Of a stretch of 64,000 bases of DNA, positions 36,778 to 46,591 are shown piece after piece (the first letter of the stretch is position 1; each line of letters begins with the position of its first letter). The DNA comes from Bacteroidota bacterium (GTDB lineage Bacteria > Bacteroidota > Bacteroidia > JACCXN01), in the NCBI GenBank assembly GCA_013696965.1, contig JACCXN010000032.1, forward strand, positions 1-64,000, read 5' to 3'. The notes under the pieces were generated by a model that searched no databases, was not told the DNA's origin, and saw only the letters and a program-made list of their open reading frames with translations. Made by a program: the position numbers and the translations under genes.

Positions 36778-36893
36778 GTTGGATATTGGGTGTAGGATAT
36801 TTAAAAGCCAGGAGCTTTTAGTTATTAAATAAGTTGCTCAATATAAAACTCTCAATTTATGCTTTGATTGTTGAATAAGGGCGCAAAGAAAAG

Positions 36894-36901
36894 CAAATTT
36901 A
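36894..36901 (-). promoter_or_regulatory. Candidate -7 promoter box upstream of the ABC-F gene
   Basis: On the minus strand TAAATTTG matches TAnnTTTG, ~117 nt before the start at 36777. No -33 motif was seen. The gene-free stretch 36778-37116 shows nothing else firm apart from a weak GTGGG/CCCAC pair (36989 and 37015). Confidence 0.3.
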
Positions 36902-37116
36902 TCAAGCAGTAGGGCATTTAGATTTGAAATTTGATGAATTAATGACAATAATAATTAGAAGATTAAAACTGAAAATTTATTCTTTAAAGTGGGCCCAAGG
37001 CATAATTAATTTGACCCACAATTCAATTTATTCACTGCATTTCTGCCAAAATTAGATTAATTTTATATCCTGATTTTTACTGTTATCAGCGCCTTTAATC
37101 AACCATTTTGAAAAGC

Positions 37117-38667
37117 ATGTTAAATATTTTACTGGCTTCGGTTAAAACTAAGCCACTTTTACCCTTTGTTCTGCTCTTTTTGCTTGTAATTACGGCCTTG
37201 TTCTATTTTTTAGGTTTTCATACACAATTTTTTTCAGGTCCCTATGGAATGCATTATATGAGGCAAACGGATAGTTTATCCTTTGCTTCACAATACTATA
37301 ATAAAGGATATAATTTTTTTTCACCCCAATTGTATAACCTTAAGAATGTTGATGGAAAAGCTGCCTGTGAATTTCCTGTAATTTATTATTTGACAGCCTT
37401 GCTTTATTTCGTTTTTGGCAAACAAATGTTTATCCTAAAACTTATTCACCTTATAATTGTTTATGCTGGAGTGTATTGCTTTTTCAGAATGTCTTTTTTG
37501 ATCTTAAAGGATTTATCCTATGCTATGCTCATCACTTTGTTCCTTTTTACATCTACTGTTTTTAATTTTTATTCTTTTAATTACTTGCCTGATGCTCCTG
37601 CTCTGGGTTTTACTTTAATAGGATGGTACCTTATTTACAACTATACCTTTGAAAATAAAAAGAAACACATTTTAATCGGATTCTTGTTTTTCACCTTAGC
37701 AAGCCTGATAAAAGTAACTTATCTTATAAATCCACTTGCTGCACTAATCCTTGCTTCCTACTATTTTTTCTTTCAAAAAAAAGATTTATCATTTATAATC
37801 CAGGCTAAAAAGATCATAGAACATGGGATTACAGGAGTATTTATTGTACTGATATGGAATGCATATATGTTTTACTACAATGATTTTTACAATTCCACAT
37901 CATTTAATACTTCAGCTCTTCCAATATGGTCTTTATCAGTGGAAAACATTGGTATTATTTGGGATTACATTAACAATTATTGGTATAGCAAATATTTTGC
38001 TCAATCCTCCTTTCATCTTCTATTTGCTTTAGTTTTACTGCAACTTGTGTTTTTAAAAAAAATAAATTTTGAAATCCATTTGTTTACATTAATTATGTTT
38101 TTGGGCAACTTAGCTTATTTCCTGCTTTTTTATGCCCAATTTAAAGATCATGATTACTATTTTTTAACATTTTTTCCGTTTATCCTTCTAATCCTGATAA
38201 CAGGTATAAAAACAGTGCAAAACATTTCTAAAAAAAGCATGCTGCATGTTTGCATTAAACTGCTTTTTTTAACCCTGGTAATTATTGGAATTAACTATTC
38301 AAGATCGAAATTAAGTGACAGATATAATGTAAATGAAAAAATTTCCCCTATTTCTTATTTAATACAGGAAAATTTATTGGCCATAAAAAATTTAAATATT
38401 CCTGATAATTCTAAATACATAGTGGGTCCGGATTATAGCCAAAATGGCGGACTGCTTTTATTGGACAAAATGGGTTGGAATATTGAAAGTTCTAAAGATA
38501 TTACCGAATTTACGATTAATTCATACAAATCATTAGGAGCTCAATACCTTTTGTTGGCCAGTAGCGAAAATGATATTTTAGCTGTTGGAAAAGCAACTGG
38601 AACAGTTATTTTTGAGGCAAAAGGAATTTCTATATTTAAACTTAACAAACCCATAGGAAAAAAATAA
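37117..38667 (+). CDS. GT-C type glycosyltransferase / polytopic membrane protein
   Basis: A 516-residue integral membrane protein with about 10-12 hydrophobic helices. The first loop after helix 1 carries HYMRQTDSLSFASQYYNKG, placing an acidic Asp in the position expected for a GT-C (PMT/ArnT-like) enzyme, and helices alternate with short basic loops. The C-terminal ~130 residues are soluble. Such enzymes move sugars from polyprenyl-phosphate carriers onto glycans or proteins on the outer side of the inner membrane. The TTG at 37108 is an alternative start; the ATG at 37117 is preferred. The sugar and acceptor are unknown. Confidence 0.7.
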   Translation: MLNILLASVKTKPLLPFVLLFLLVITALFYFLGFHTQFFSGPYGMHYMRQTDSLSFASQYYNKGYNFFSPQLYNLKNVDGKAACEFPVIYYLTALLYFVFGKQMFILKLIHLIIVYAGVYCFFRMSFLILKDLSYAMLITLFLFTSTVFNFYSFNYLPDAPALGFTLIGWYLIYNYTFENKKKHILIGFLFFTLASLIKVTYLINPLAALILASYYFFFQKKDLSFIIQAKKIIEHGITGVFIVLIWNAYMFYYNDFYNSTSFNTSALPIWSLSVENIGIIWDYINNYWYSKYFAQSSFHLLFALVLLQLVFLKKINFEIHLFTLIMFLGNLAYFLLFYAQFKDHDYYFLTFFPFILLILITGIKTVQNISKKSMLHVCIKLLFLTLVIIGINYSRSKLSDRYNVNEKISPISYLIQENLLAIKNLNIPDNSKYIVGPDYSQNGGLLLLDKMGWNIESSKDITEFTINSYKSLGAQYLLLASSENDILAVGKATGTVIFEAKGISIFKLNKPIGKK

Positions 38668-38753
38668 GCTAAAATGAAAAACATCAGCTATCATAAATGA
38701 AATTAATTAAATACTTTTGAAATCTTTTTCCTCAATTACAGAATTACAAGCCA

Positions 38754-40004
38754 ATGTTTTTAATTATAATCCTTTTCATCATCCTGTCTTTTGATGCCTA
38801 TTTTTTCTTTGGATTAAATTCCATTATTACCAATTATCCTCAAAAACGAAAAAGAATTATCTTCTATTGCTATTGGGGTTTTACACTTTTTGTTGCTTTT
38901 TATATGCTAACAGCACTTATAATTCCTTCCCAGCATTGGCCAATATTTATTCGGGTTTATGTTACTTCAGTTATCCTTATAGTTACTGTGTCTAAAATAT
39001 TTGCTTCATTTATTTTTCTGGTTGACGATATAATACGAATTTTTACGTGGTCAGCATTATTCCTAAGAGGTTTATCCCAAAATGAAAAAGAAGTTGAGGA
39101 CAGTAAAATCAGAGTTAGCAGGCTTAATTTTTTAAGCAATCTTGCCTTAATTGTAGCTGCAGTGCCTTTTTTTTCAATGTTTTATGGTATGTTCAAAGGA
39201 GCATTTGAATATACAATACGAATAAACAGGATGAAATTGCCAGGTTTACCAAAAGAATTTAAGGGATTTAAAATTGTACAAATATCCGACATACATTGTG
39301 GTAGTTTTCATTCAACTGAACCACTTCAAAGAGCAGTGAATATTATAAACCAGCAAGAGGCGGATATGATTTTTATAACTGGCGACCTAGTTAATGATTT
39401 TGCCCATGAAACGGATCGTTTTACTTCGATTTTCAGTCAATTGAAGGCTCCAATGGGTGTTTTTTCTGTTTTAGGAAATCATGATTATGGTGATTATCCG
39501 CGTTGGGATTCTCAGGAAGAAAAAAAAATAAATTTCCAAACGCTTATTAAAAAACAAAAATCGTATGGCTGGGACCTATTAATGAATGAAAACAGGATTG
39601 TAGAAAAAAACGGAGAAAAAATTGCCATTGTAGGAGTGGAAAACATAGCAAGAACTACCCGAAACCCAAGGTATGGTGATTTAAAGAAAGCGCTAAGTGG
39701 CACAGAAAATATACCTTGTAAATTATTGCTCTCACATGATCCCTTTCACTGGGATGATGAAATTGTGAATGATTATCCTGATGTTAACATGACCTTTGCC
39801 GGACATACCCATGGAATGCAATTTGGAGTGGAAATTCCTAATTTTAAATGGAGTCCTATACAATACGTTTATGATCAATGGGCAGGACTTTATCAAAAAG
39901 GAAAACAATTTTTATATGTTAACCGCGGATTGGGATTTATTGGATATGCCGGAAGAGTGGGTATTTTACCCGAAATCACCGTTCATGAATTATGGCCAGA
40001 ATAA
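38754..40004 (+). CDS. Membrane-anchored YkuE/YaeI-type metallophosphoesterase
   Basis: A 416-residue protein. The first ~160 residues contain four to five membrane helices; a catalytic calcineurin-like domain follows. Metal ligands: QISDIHCGSF, FITGDLVNDF, LGNHDYGDY and the GHTHG motif near residue 350 (TFAGHTHGMQFG). This is the YkuE/YaeI group, thought to hydrolyse phospholipid- or UDP-linked substrates at the membrane. All ligands are present. It follows the GT-C gene by ~85 nt on the same strand, and converges with the LuxC-like gene. Confidence 0.9.
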   Translation: MFLIIILFIILSFDAYFFFGLNSIITNYPQKRKRIIFYCYWGFTLFVAFYMLTALIIPSQHWPIFIRVYVTSVILIVTVSKIFASFIFLVDDIIRIFTWSALFLRGLSQNEKEVEDSKIRVSRLNFLSNLALIVAAVPFFSMFYGMFKGAFEYTIRINRMKLPGLPKEFKGFKIVQISDIHCGSFHSTEPLQRAVNIINQQEADMIFITGDLVNDFAHETDRFTSIFSQLKAPMGVFSVLGNHDYGDYPRWDSQEEKKINFQTLIKKQKSYGWDLLMNENRIVEKNGEKIAIVGVENIARTTRNPRYGDLKKALSGTENIPCKLLLSHDPFHWDDEIVNDYPDVNMTFAGHTHGMQFGVEIPNFKWSPIQYVYDQWAGLYQKGKQFLYVNRGLGFIGYAGRVGILPEITVHELWPE

Positions 40005-40065
40005 AAAAAATTCTTGTTATTGTCATTTAAAAGTTTTTTGGCCTAGGGCTTCAAGAATGTCAAAA

Positions 40066-41157
40066 CTATTTTTCAATAAGATTTGCTAAAAATTGAATTG
40101 TATCTATTCCGTCTGCGTAATCATCAAGGCCCGGTAATTGTGCCGCCCCAAATTCAACAGTTGGAAGTTTAGCCATTTTGTTGGAAACAACACATTGAAC
40201 TTCTGACAAAAGCTCTGATTCAAGTGTCTTTTCTATTTCTTCCAGGGAATCGTAATATTCATAAAAAAGAACACCTACAGGCGAAGATTTAGTTTTATCT
40301 TCTTTTAAAATCATAAAACCATTATCGAGCAAATTTTCATTACCCATCAAATAAACCGTCTTATTGTAATGGTAATTGTTAATGTATTTATTGTTGTTGG
40401 CAATCCATTGAAAATCGTAAATGGCCCGAAAAAAAACATCAAAATCATAATTTCTTGGAACAAATAATTTTGTTACATTCCTACATCCAAGGCCAAAATA
40501 CCTGAAAACATCATTTCCTAAATTGAAAATATCCAGCTCTGATTCTTTCCCGGTGAGAATTGCAACCGAATTTCTGTTTCTTCGGATTATATTGGGGTAT
40601 TTTCCAAAATAATAATCAAAATACCTTGATGTATTGTTGCTCCCAGTGGCAATTACGGCATCCATAGAAGTAATGCGTCCTTCTGTAAACACTATTCTGC
40701 TTTTAAAGGAAGTTTCAATTTCAATTAAAACATCAGACAAAAGAGGTAAAAGGAGTTTGTCTTGCGAGGAAAGTTTTCCTATAAAGGTGTTTCCGGAAAT
40801 TAAAACGCACATAAAATCATGGAATCCAGACAAGGGAATGTTTCCAGCCATTACAACAGCGATTTTTCCAGGACCTGTGTTTTTCTCCAGCGATTCTGTG
40901 TAAGGCAAAAGCCATGCTGAAAGTTTAGCATAAGTAAGGTTATTGGCAATGGATGTTAGTGCGTATTTTACATTGTCTTGTGTAAACCAGCCATTGTAAT
41001 TAATGCTTTGCTGTATGGCATTTTCTAATCTTTCCTTAAACATTTCATTTAAAAACTCATATTCCGAAGCAGATTCCTCTGAAGAAAACTCTTCTAAAAA
41101 TTGGGTTAAAAAACCTCCAAGCCTTGAAAATGCTTTTATATTTACTATTAAATTCAT
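40066..41157 (-). CDS. LuxC-like acyl-CoA reductase
   Basis: A 363-residue protein of the acyl-CoA reductase (LuxC) family, which is related to aldehyde dehydrogenases and reduces acyl groups to aldehydes using NADPH. The conserved parts are KIAVVMAGNIPLSGFHDF (nucleotide-binding), VIATGSNNTSRYFDYYFGKY and the catalytic Cys in YFGLGCRNVTKLFVPR. It is divergently transcribed from the ferredoxin gene 82 nt away. The pairing of this reductase with a 4Fe-4S ferredoxin recurs in Bacteroidota, usually near serC. No luxAB or luxD homologue is here, so luminescence is not implied. The acyl substrate is unknown. Confidence 0.88.
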   Translation of the reverse strand: MNLIVNIKAFSRLGGFLTQFLEEFSSEESASEYEFLNEMFKERLENAIQQSINYNGWFTQDNVKYALTSIANNLTYAKLSAWLLPYTESLEKNTGPGKIAVVMAGNIPLSGFHDFMCVLISGNTFIGKLSSQDKLLLPLLSDVLIEIETSFKSRIVFTEGRITSMDAVIATGSNNTSRYFDYYFGKYPNIIRRNRNSVAILTGKESELDIFNLGNDVFRYFGLGCRNVTKLFVPRNYDFDVFFRAIYDFQWIANNNKYINNYHYNKTVYLMGNENLLDNGFMILKEDKTKSSPVGVLFYEYYDSLEEIEKTLESELLSEVQCVVSNKMAKLPTVEFGAAQLPGLDDYADGIDTIQFLANLIEK

Positions 41158-41184
41158 TTCTAATTCAAGATAAAATACAATTTG

Positions 41185-41192
41185 TATATTTG
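41185..41192 (+). promoter_or_regulatory. -7 promoter box of the ferredoxin gene (TATATTTG)
   Basis: TATATTTG matches TAnnTTTG and lies ~48 nt before the ferredoxin ATG. No TTTG is present at the -33 position. The 82-nt divergent region must also hold the promoter of the reductase gene. Confidence 0.5.
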
Positions 41193-41239
41193 CAGCGTCA
41201 AAAATACAATATTATTCACCAATAAATATACATAGCGAC

Positions 41240-41587
41240 ATGGCTATTATGATTACCGATGAATGCATTAATTGCGGGGCTTGTGAACCAGAGTGTCCCA
41301 ATAATGCAATTTACGAGGGAGGCGCAGAATGGCGCTTTTCTGATGGAACTGCGTTAAAAGGCACATATACTTCAAAAACAGGAATTACAACAGATGCTGA
41401 TAGTCCTTTGCCTCCTAAGGTAATGGATGTTTATTATATAGTAACAGATAAGTGCACCGAATGTGTAGGGTTTCATGATGAACCTCAATGCGCTGCTGTT
41501 TGTCCTGTTGATTGTTGTGTTGATGATCCTGATTTTAGAGAAAGCAAAGAACAATTGCTTGCAAAAAAGGATTCACTTCACATTTAA
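41240..41587 (+). CDS. Ferredoxin with two 4Fe-4S clusters
   Basis: A 115-residue bacterial-type ferredoxin. The first cluster motif is [12 protein letters not shown]; the second is [20 protein letters not shown], with an eight-residue insertion between the second and third cysteines that is common in this subgroup (Allochromatium-type). A ~45-residue insert separates the two motifs. It is a low-potential electron carrier in the cytoplasm. The gene is divergent from the LuxC-like reductase, which may be a clue to an electron partner, but this is inference. Confidence 0.95.
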   Translation: MAIMITDECINCGACEPECPNNAIYEGGAEWRFSDGTALKGTYTSKTGITTDADSPLPPKVMDVYYIVTDKCTECVGFHDEPQCAAVCPVDCCVDDPDFRESKEQLLAKKDSLHI

Positions 41588-41662
41588 TTTTGTTCATCAG
41601 AATTTAACTGATTTTTGTTTTAACAAAAACAATTTTTCCAGCAAAAAATCCGTTTAGCTGAA

Positions 41663-42538
41663 ATGAAAAAATATTGGTTTTTAATTCTGTTTTCCCTTCT
41701 GATCAAGCCTGTTTTTTCCCAGCAAAATCCTGCTGGTTTTATTGCTATGGAAGCAGAAATGAAAGATTATGCACGCCTTATTCTGAACTCAAAATCTGAA
41801 GAAGAAAAATACAAAGCTAATTTGGCTTTAACCGGCTTGCTTGAAAAGGCATTTTCAAAACCCGAATCTTTTAATTATGCTTTTGACTCATTGGTTACTA
41901 TTGCCCGCATAATTGCCCCAGATAATACTTTTAGGCTTTTCAACTGGCATTTGGCAAAAGCAGATGGAACTTTTGAGTATTTTGGGTATATACAACCTAA
42001 TCCTTTTTTAAATCCCAAAAAAATAAGCAAACCCTTTTATAAGCTAAAGGACACCGGTGATTTATTACTTTCGGCTGAAAACAAAAGTTTTTCTTATAGC
42101 GAGTGGCCAGGAGCTCATTATTATAAAATGATTCATGTTAAAGATAAAAAGAACAAACATTATATTTTACTAGGCTGGAATGGCAATAATTCCTACTCAA
42201 CTAAAAAAATAATAGATGTTTTGTTTTTTTCCTCGAATGGAGAACCAAAATTTGGCGCTCCTGTTTTTAAAATGGAAAAAAAAATACAGAAAAGGGTAAT
42301 TTTTGAATATGCAAAAGATGTTACAATGTCCTTAAAGTACCAGGAACAAGGTCAGCAAATAATTTTTGACCACCTTGCCCCAAACAACCAACAGCTTAAA
42401 GGGCAATATCAGTATTATGGGCCTGATCTTAGTTTTGATGCATTAATTTATAAAAAAGGGATATGGGTTTACTTTGAAGATTTTGATGCTAAAAACAGCA
42501 AAAGCAAAAAGGATAAAAATTGGCAGAACCCAAAGTAA
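41663..42538 (+). CDS. Exported protein, unknown function
   Basis: A 291-residue protein with a clear signal peptide (MKKYWFLILFSLLIKPVFSQ). Residues ~20-110 are helical; then a region with NTFRLFNWHLAKADGTFEYF, IHVKDKKNKHYILLGWNGNN and RVIFEYAKDVTMSLKY suggests a beta-rich fold. I know similar exported proteins in Bacteroidota only as conserved hypotheticals. It lies 75 nt after the ferredoxin gene on the same strand and could share its transcript, although no functional link can be seen. The 274 nt after it show no gene. Confidence 0.75.
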   Translation: MKKYWFLILFSLLIKPVFSQQNPAGFIAMEAEMKDYARLILNSKSEEEKYKANLALTGLLEKAFSKPESFNYAFDSLVTIARIIAPDNTFRLFNWHLAKADGTFEYFGYIQPNPFLNPKKISKPFYKLKDTGDLLLSAENKSFSYSEWPGAHYYKMIHVKDKKNKHYILLGWNGNNSYSTKKIIDVLFFSSNGEPKFGAPVFKMEKKIQKRVIFEYAKDVTMSLKYQEQGQQIIFDHLAPNNQQLKGQYQYYGPDLSFDALIYKKGIWVYFEDFDAKNSKSKKDKNWQNPK

Positions 42539-42812
42539 CTCCGGCTTTCATTTAATGAAAAATCAAGCTCTTTATTGTTAATGCTTTTAACTCTTATTTT
42601 ATTCCTTAGGGTTTTTAATTCCAAACAGTGCATTTTCTAAATTCGATTCTCTTATAAAAACAAAGTAAGGGGGTATAATTTAAAGCTTGAATACCGCTTT
42701 TTTGAACCAAACAAGCAATAATTTAATAATTTTTTCATTATTGAGCAATAAATTAGCTGTTTATTGAAAGATATTTTTAACTTGCATCTAGTTTAAAACA
42801 AAGTATAAAGTA

Positions 42813-43199
42813 ATGAACGAAGAAGTCCATACAAAATTAGAGTTAGAATACACAATAAAATCGTCCCCAAAAATTTTATATTTTTTCCTTAATGCTCCAA
42901 ACGGTTTAAGCGAATGGTTTTGTGATAATATAAATGTTAAAGATGATATTTATACATTTTGTTGGGATGATGAGCAACGTAGTGCAGAATTAATAAGCAA
43001 AAAAGTTAACAATTATACCCAATTCCGTTGGTTAGACCTTCCCCAGGATACTTTTTTTGAATTTAAATTAGAAGTAGATGATATAACCAAAGATGTAGCC
43101 CTTATTGTTACCGATTTTGAACCTGCAAATGAACATGAAAATTCCAAACTACTTTGGGATTCCCAAGTCACAAAATTAATACAACTGGTTGGTGGTTGA
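42813..43199 (+). CDS. START-like (SRPBCC) domain protein
   Basis: A 128-residue soluble protein. The start NEEVHTKLELEYTIKSSPKI, then LYFFLNAPNGLSEWFCDNIN, and NYTQFRWLDLPQDTFFEFKL match the START-like/AHSA1-related fold seen in a small Bacteroidota-specific family usually found beside LptF/LptG genes. LptF/G is ~3.4 kb downstream here, with glycan genes between. The hydrophobic cavity of this fold can bind lipids, but the ligand is not known. It overlaps nothing; PAP2 follows after 60 nt. Confidence 0.85.
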   Translation: MNEEVHTKLELEYTIKSSPKILYFFLNAPNGLSEWFCDNINVKDDIYTFCWDDEQRSAELISKKVNNYTQFRWLDLPQDTFFEFKLEVDDITKDVALIVTDFEPANEHENSKLLWDSQVTKLIQLVGG

Positions 43200-43259
43200 T
43201 TTTGTTTTTTAATCTCCTGTGGATTTTATTATTTTTGCTTTCAAAACAATATCTTTTCA

Positions 43260-43913
43260 ATGCTAAGAAAAAACAGGTATTTTTTTATTCCATATTTTAT
43301 ATTTTTAATTGTAGGATTTGTGCTGGTAAACTCCTTTACAAAAGGTGAAATTCATATTACCATTAACCAGTACCACAATTCATTTTCTGATATTTTTTTT
43401 AAATACGCAACTTTTATTGGAGAAGGTTTATTTGCCTCCCTGGTTATATTAGTCCTTGCTTTTTACCGATTCCGGGATTCATTATTGGTACTTTCGGCAA
43501 TAATTCTTTCCTCTATAATTGCTCAATTTCTTAAAAAAATTGTTTTCAGTGATATTGTTCGGCCCAAAGCTTATTTCGAAGGAGTAAGCAAACTCCATTT
43601 TGTGGAGGGTGTAGAAGTTCATTCACTCTTTAGTTTTCCATCCGGACATGCTACTCTTTCCTTTACCTTGTTGGCTTGCATGGCTTTTATTGTTAAAAAC
43701 AATGGCATAAAAACAATGCTTTTAATCCTTGCAATAATCGCTTCCTGGTCAAGAATACATTTATCCCAGCATTTTTTTATTGATGTTTATTTTGGTTCTC
43801 TTTTAGGGGTTAGCTGTTCTTTGTTAACTTTCTGGTTTTTTGAATATAAGGTAAATACAGTTAATGGCCTGAATAAATCCCTTAAAGCCTATATCGTTAA
43901 ACATAAGGAATGA
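43260..43913 (+). CDS. PAP2-family membrane phosphatase
   Basis: A 217-residue integral membrane phosphatase. The three-part PAP2 signature is present: KKIVFSDIVRPKAYF (K-x6-RP), SFPSGHATLSFTL (PSGH) and SRIHLSQHFFIDVYFG (SR-x5-H-x3-D). About six membrane helices surround these motifs. Members dephosphorylate phosphatidic acid, undecaprenyl pyrophosphate or lipid A. The gene overlaps the downstream GT-C gene by 4 nt (ATGA), so a function on a polyprenyl-phosphate or lipid A substrate is plausible. Confidence 0.92.
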   Translation: MLRKNRYFFIPYFIFLIVGFVLVNSFTKGEIHITINQYHNSFSDIFFKYATFIGEGLFASLVILVLAFYRFRDSLLVLSAIILSSIIAQFLKKIVFSDIVRPKAYFEGVSKLHFVEGVEVHSLFSFPSGHATLSFTLLACMAFIVKNNGIKTMLLILAIIASWSRIHLSQHFFIDVYFGSLLGVSCSLLTFWFFEYKVNTVNGLNKSLKAYIVKHKE

Positions 43914-45580
43914 AAGCAAGCACTCTTTCTATCAATATAGTGATTATTGTTGTTTCAGCTTTGTTATTTATTCCAAATCTTGGAGCGGTTCATCTGTTTG
44001 ATTGGGATGAAATTAATTTTGCAGAATGTGCAAGGGAAATGATTGTAACAGGCAATTATTCCCAGGTAATGATTAATTACGAAGCTTTCTGGGAAAAGCC
44101 GCCATTGTTTTTCTGGATGCAGGTAATTGCAATGAAAATTTTCGGGGCAAACGAATTTGCTGCTCGCCTACCCAATGCTATTTGTGGAATGTTCACCTTA
44201 CTTGCAGTTTACAATATAGGAGCAAAGCATTTCAATCAAAAAATGGCTTCTTTTTGGGTGCTTGCCTTTGCTGGTTCTTTTCTTCCTCATTTTTATTTCA
44301 AATCCGGCATAATAGATCCTTGGTTTAATCTTTTTATTTTTCTTGGTATTTATTATTTTATCAGTTATTCCTCGCACTATGTTGTGGAAGTAAGGAGTAA
44401 AAATAAAATCCCCTACTTACTATTTTCTGCTCTTTTTATTGGTTTGGCAGTATTAACCAAAGGCCCGGTGGCACTGCTTATTTTCGGGCTTTGTTTTTTG
44501 GGCTATCTTTTGATTTCTAGGTTTAAACAGTTCTTTGGCTATAAAGAAATGCTCCTATGGACATTTATCGTAGCTCTTACTGGTTCCAGCTGGTTCCTTG
44601 TTGAAATTGCCCGGGGACGATTTGATATTGTAGTTGAATTTTTCGAATATCAGGTAAGACTTTTCAATACACAAGATGCAGGACATGGAGGTCCTTTCTA
44701 TTATCATTTCCTGGTATTGCTTATTGGCTGTTTTCCTGCATCAATACTCATGATAAGAGGGTTTAAGAAAATAGGAACAGCTGCTCCTTTTAAAAAATAT
44801 TTAAAGTTATGGATGATAATCCTTTTTTGGGTAGTACTTATTTTATTTTCAATTGTAAAAACCAAAATTGTCCATTACTCCTCATTGACTTATTTTCCCA
44901 TAACTTTCCTTGCAGCCTGGACTTTTAATTTTATCCTTGAGAGAAAACTAGAATGGAAAAAATGGATGACAGTTCTGACCGGAATTATTGGTATTGTTCT
45001 TGGAATTGCCATTACTTTATTGCCTTTTGTGGCCAAATACAAAGCAAATATTATCACATCAGGGATCATTAAAGATGATTTTGCTTTGGCAAACCTTCAG
45101 GCAGATGTTTATTGGAATGGTTTTGAATTTTTAATCGGTTTAAGTTTTCTCATTTTCATTGTTGTTGCCATTTACTTTTTTAATACGAAAAGAATTGCAA
45201 CGGCCATATCGCTAGTTTTTGCAGCATCATTAATTACTGTGAATTTTACAATTCTGGTATTTGTCCCAAAAATTGAAAAATATTCTCAAGGAGCAGCAAT
45301 TGAATTTTACAGACATTTTCAAAATAAAGATGTTTATATAGAACCTTTGTTCTTTAAGAGCTATGCCCAACTTTATTATTCAGATAAAAAGCCTGTGAAA
45401 AATCCTTTATCCTACGATATTCAATGGTTGTTAAATGGAGATGTTGACAAACCAGTTTACTTTGTTACAAGAGTAAATAAGGAAAATGAGATAAAAGAAT
45501 ATTATTCACATCTCAAAGAAGTTTACAGGAAAAATGGCTTTATTTTCTATACACGGAATATAGAAGTTGAAAACAGGTGA
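43910..45580 (+). CDS. ArnT/PMT-like glycosyltransferase (GT39 family type)
   Basis: A 556-residue integral membrane enzyme with about 12 helices. After helix 1 the catalytic acidic loop reads HLFDWDEINFAECAREM, with FWEKPPLFFWMQ after it, both signatures of ArnT/PMT_2 GT-C enzymes; further on GLAVLTKGPVALLIFGL is also typical. These enzymes use polyprenyl-phosphate sugars to decorate lipid A, glycans or proteins outside the inner membrane. The overlap with the PAP2 gene suggests a joint envelope-modification role. A soluble C-terminal domain of ~90 residues is present. Confidence 0.92.
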   Translation: MKASTLSINIVIIVVSALLFIPNLGAVHLFDWDEINFAECAREMIVTGNYSQVMINYEAFWEKPPLFFWMQVIAMKIFGANEFAARLPNAICGMFTLLAVYNIGAKHFNQKMASFWVLAFAGSFLPHFYFKSGIIDPWFNLFIFLGIYYFISYSSHYVVEVRSKNKIPYLLFSALFIGLAVLTKGPVALLIFGLCFLGYLLISRFKQFFGYKEMLLWTFIVALTGSSWFLVEIARGRFDIVVEFFEYQVRLFNTQDAGHGGPFYYHFLVLLIGCFPASILMIRGFKKIGTAAPFKKYLKLWMIILFWVVLILFSIVKTKIVHYSSLTYFPITFLAAWTFNFILERKLEWKKWMTVLTGIIGIVLGIAITLLPFVAKYKANIITSGIIKDDFALANLQADVYWNGFEFLIGLSFLIFIVVAIYFFNTKRIATAISLVFAASLITVNFTILVFVPKIEKYSQGAAIEFYRHFQNKDVYIEPLFFKSYAQLYYSDKKPVKNPLSYDIQWLLNGDVDKPVYFVTRVNKENEIKEYYSHLKEVYRKNGFIFYTRNIEVENR

Positions 45581-45605
45581 TTTTTTTTACAAAAAAGAAT
45601 TTTTA

Positions 45606-46382
45606 TCAAGACAATTCAACAGTTTGAGAAACTTTATTCTTTGATTTGAAAAAATCGAAATCGGCTATCCCCTTTTTCTGAAGGAAATATTGAAAGGAAA
45701 CTTTTAAAACCCCCAAACCATAAATACTGCTTCTTTTAAAATTAATTGAAGAGGCTTCGGCAAAATATTTTGTAGGACAGGTAATTTCAGCTATTTCAAA
45801 ATTTTGATAAAATATTTGTGCAAGCATTTGATTGTCAAAAATAAAATCATCAGAATTTGCTGAATAATTTATTCTTTGAAGTACTTCCTTTGAAAATGCC
45901 CTATACCCTGAATGATATTCAGAAAGTTTTTGGTTCATAAGCATGTTTTGACTCAAAGTAAGAAATCGGTTTGCAATGTATTTATACATAGGCATACCAC
46001 CCTTTAAAGCCCCTTTTCCTAGAATACGGGAACCTAAAACTGCGGGATATAAACCTGATGCAATAATATGAGCAATGGAAGGAATAAGTTTTGGGGTATA
46101 TTGATAATCTGGGTGCAGCATTATTACAATATCCGCATTTAGTTCTAAAGCTTTATCATAGCAACTCTTCTGGTTGCCTCCATAGCCTTTGTTTTTTTGA
46201 TGGTTTATAATATGTTTAATGCCTATTTTTCTTGCAACAACAGTGGTTGCATCTGAACTTGCATCATCCACCAAAACTACCTCATCAACAATATCAAAGG
46301 GAATTTCGCTGTATGTTTGTTCAAGTGTAAGGGCTGCATTATAAGCGGGCAATACAACAACTATTTTCTTATTATTAATCAT
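45606..46382 (-). CDS. Family 2 glycosyltransferase, polyprenyl-phosphate type
   Basis: A 258-residue cytoplasmic GT-A enzyme. The N-terminus KIVVVLPAYNAALTLEQTY, the nucleotide-binding VDEVVLVDDASSDAT, the GYGGNQKSCYDKALEL segment and the DxD-like IVIMLHPDYQYTPKLI resemble DPM1/GtrB enzymes that load sugars on polyprenyl phosphate. It may supply the GT-C enzymes on either side with lipid-linked sugar; this is inference. A TTG seven codons upstream cannot be the start because it overlaps an exact TAAATTTG promoter box; ATG at 46382 is preferred. It converges with the ArnT-like gene. Confidence 0.9.
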   Translation of the reverse strand: MINNKKIVVVLPAYNAALTLEQTYSEIPFDIVDEVVLVDDASSDATTVVARKIGIKHIINHQKNKGYGGNQKSCYDKALELNADIVIMLHPDYQYTPKLIPSIAHIIASGLYPAVLGSRILGKGALKGGMPMYKYIANRFLTLSQNMLMNQKLSEYHSGYRAFSKEVLQRINYSANSDDFIFDNQMLAQIFYQNFEIAEITCPTKYFAEASSINFKRSSIYGLGVLKVSFQYFLQKKGIADFDFFKSKNKVSQTVELS

Positions 46383-46400
46383 AAAAACATTGGTTTGCTG

Positions 46401-46408
46401 CAAATTTA
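46401..46408 (-). promoter_or_regulatory. -7 promoter box of the GT2 gene (TAAATTTG)
   Basis: On the minus strand TAAATTTG matches TAnnTTTG, ~19 nt before the ATG at 46382. It rules out the upstream TTG as a start. The -33 region reads TTCG, a partial match. Confidence 0.55.
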
Positions 46409-46591
46409 TTAAAAAGAATCAGCAATGCGAATCAGAAATTAAATATCAACTAACAATTATAAATTCATAGGGAATTCGTTCTACTAAAATTGGAACGACA
46501 ATCTGTCTATAAAAATTCATAGATATGCTAAGTGCAAAAATCTTCAACGGCAATCAAGCTAATGAACTTAAAAACATACCAACATATTACA

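Noticed and set aside
40066-41157. Bioluminescence system
   Set aside because: Only a LuxC-like reductase is present; luxA, luxB, luxD and luxE homologues are absent.
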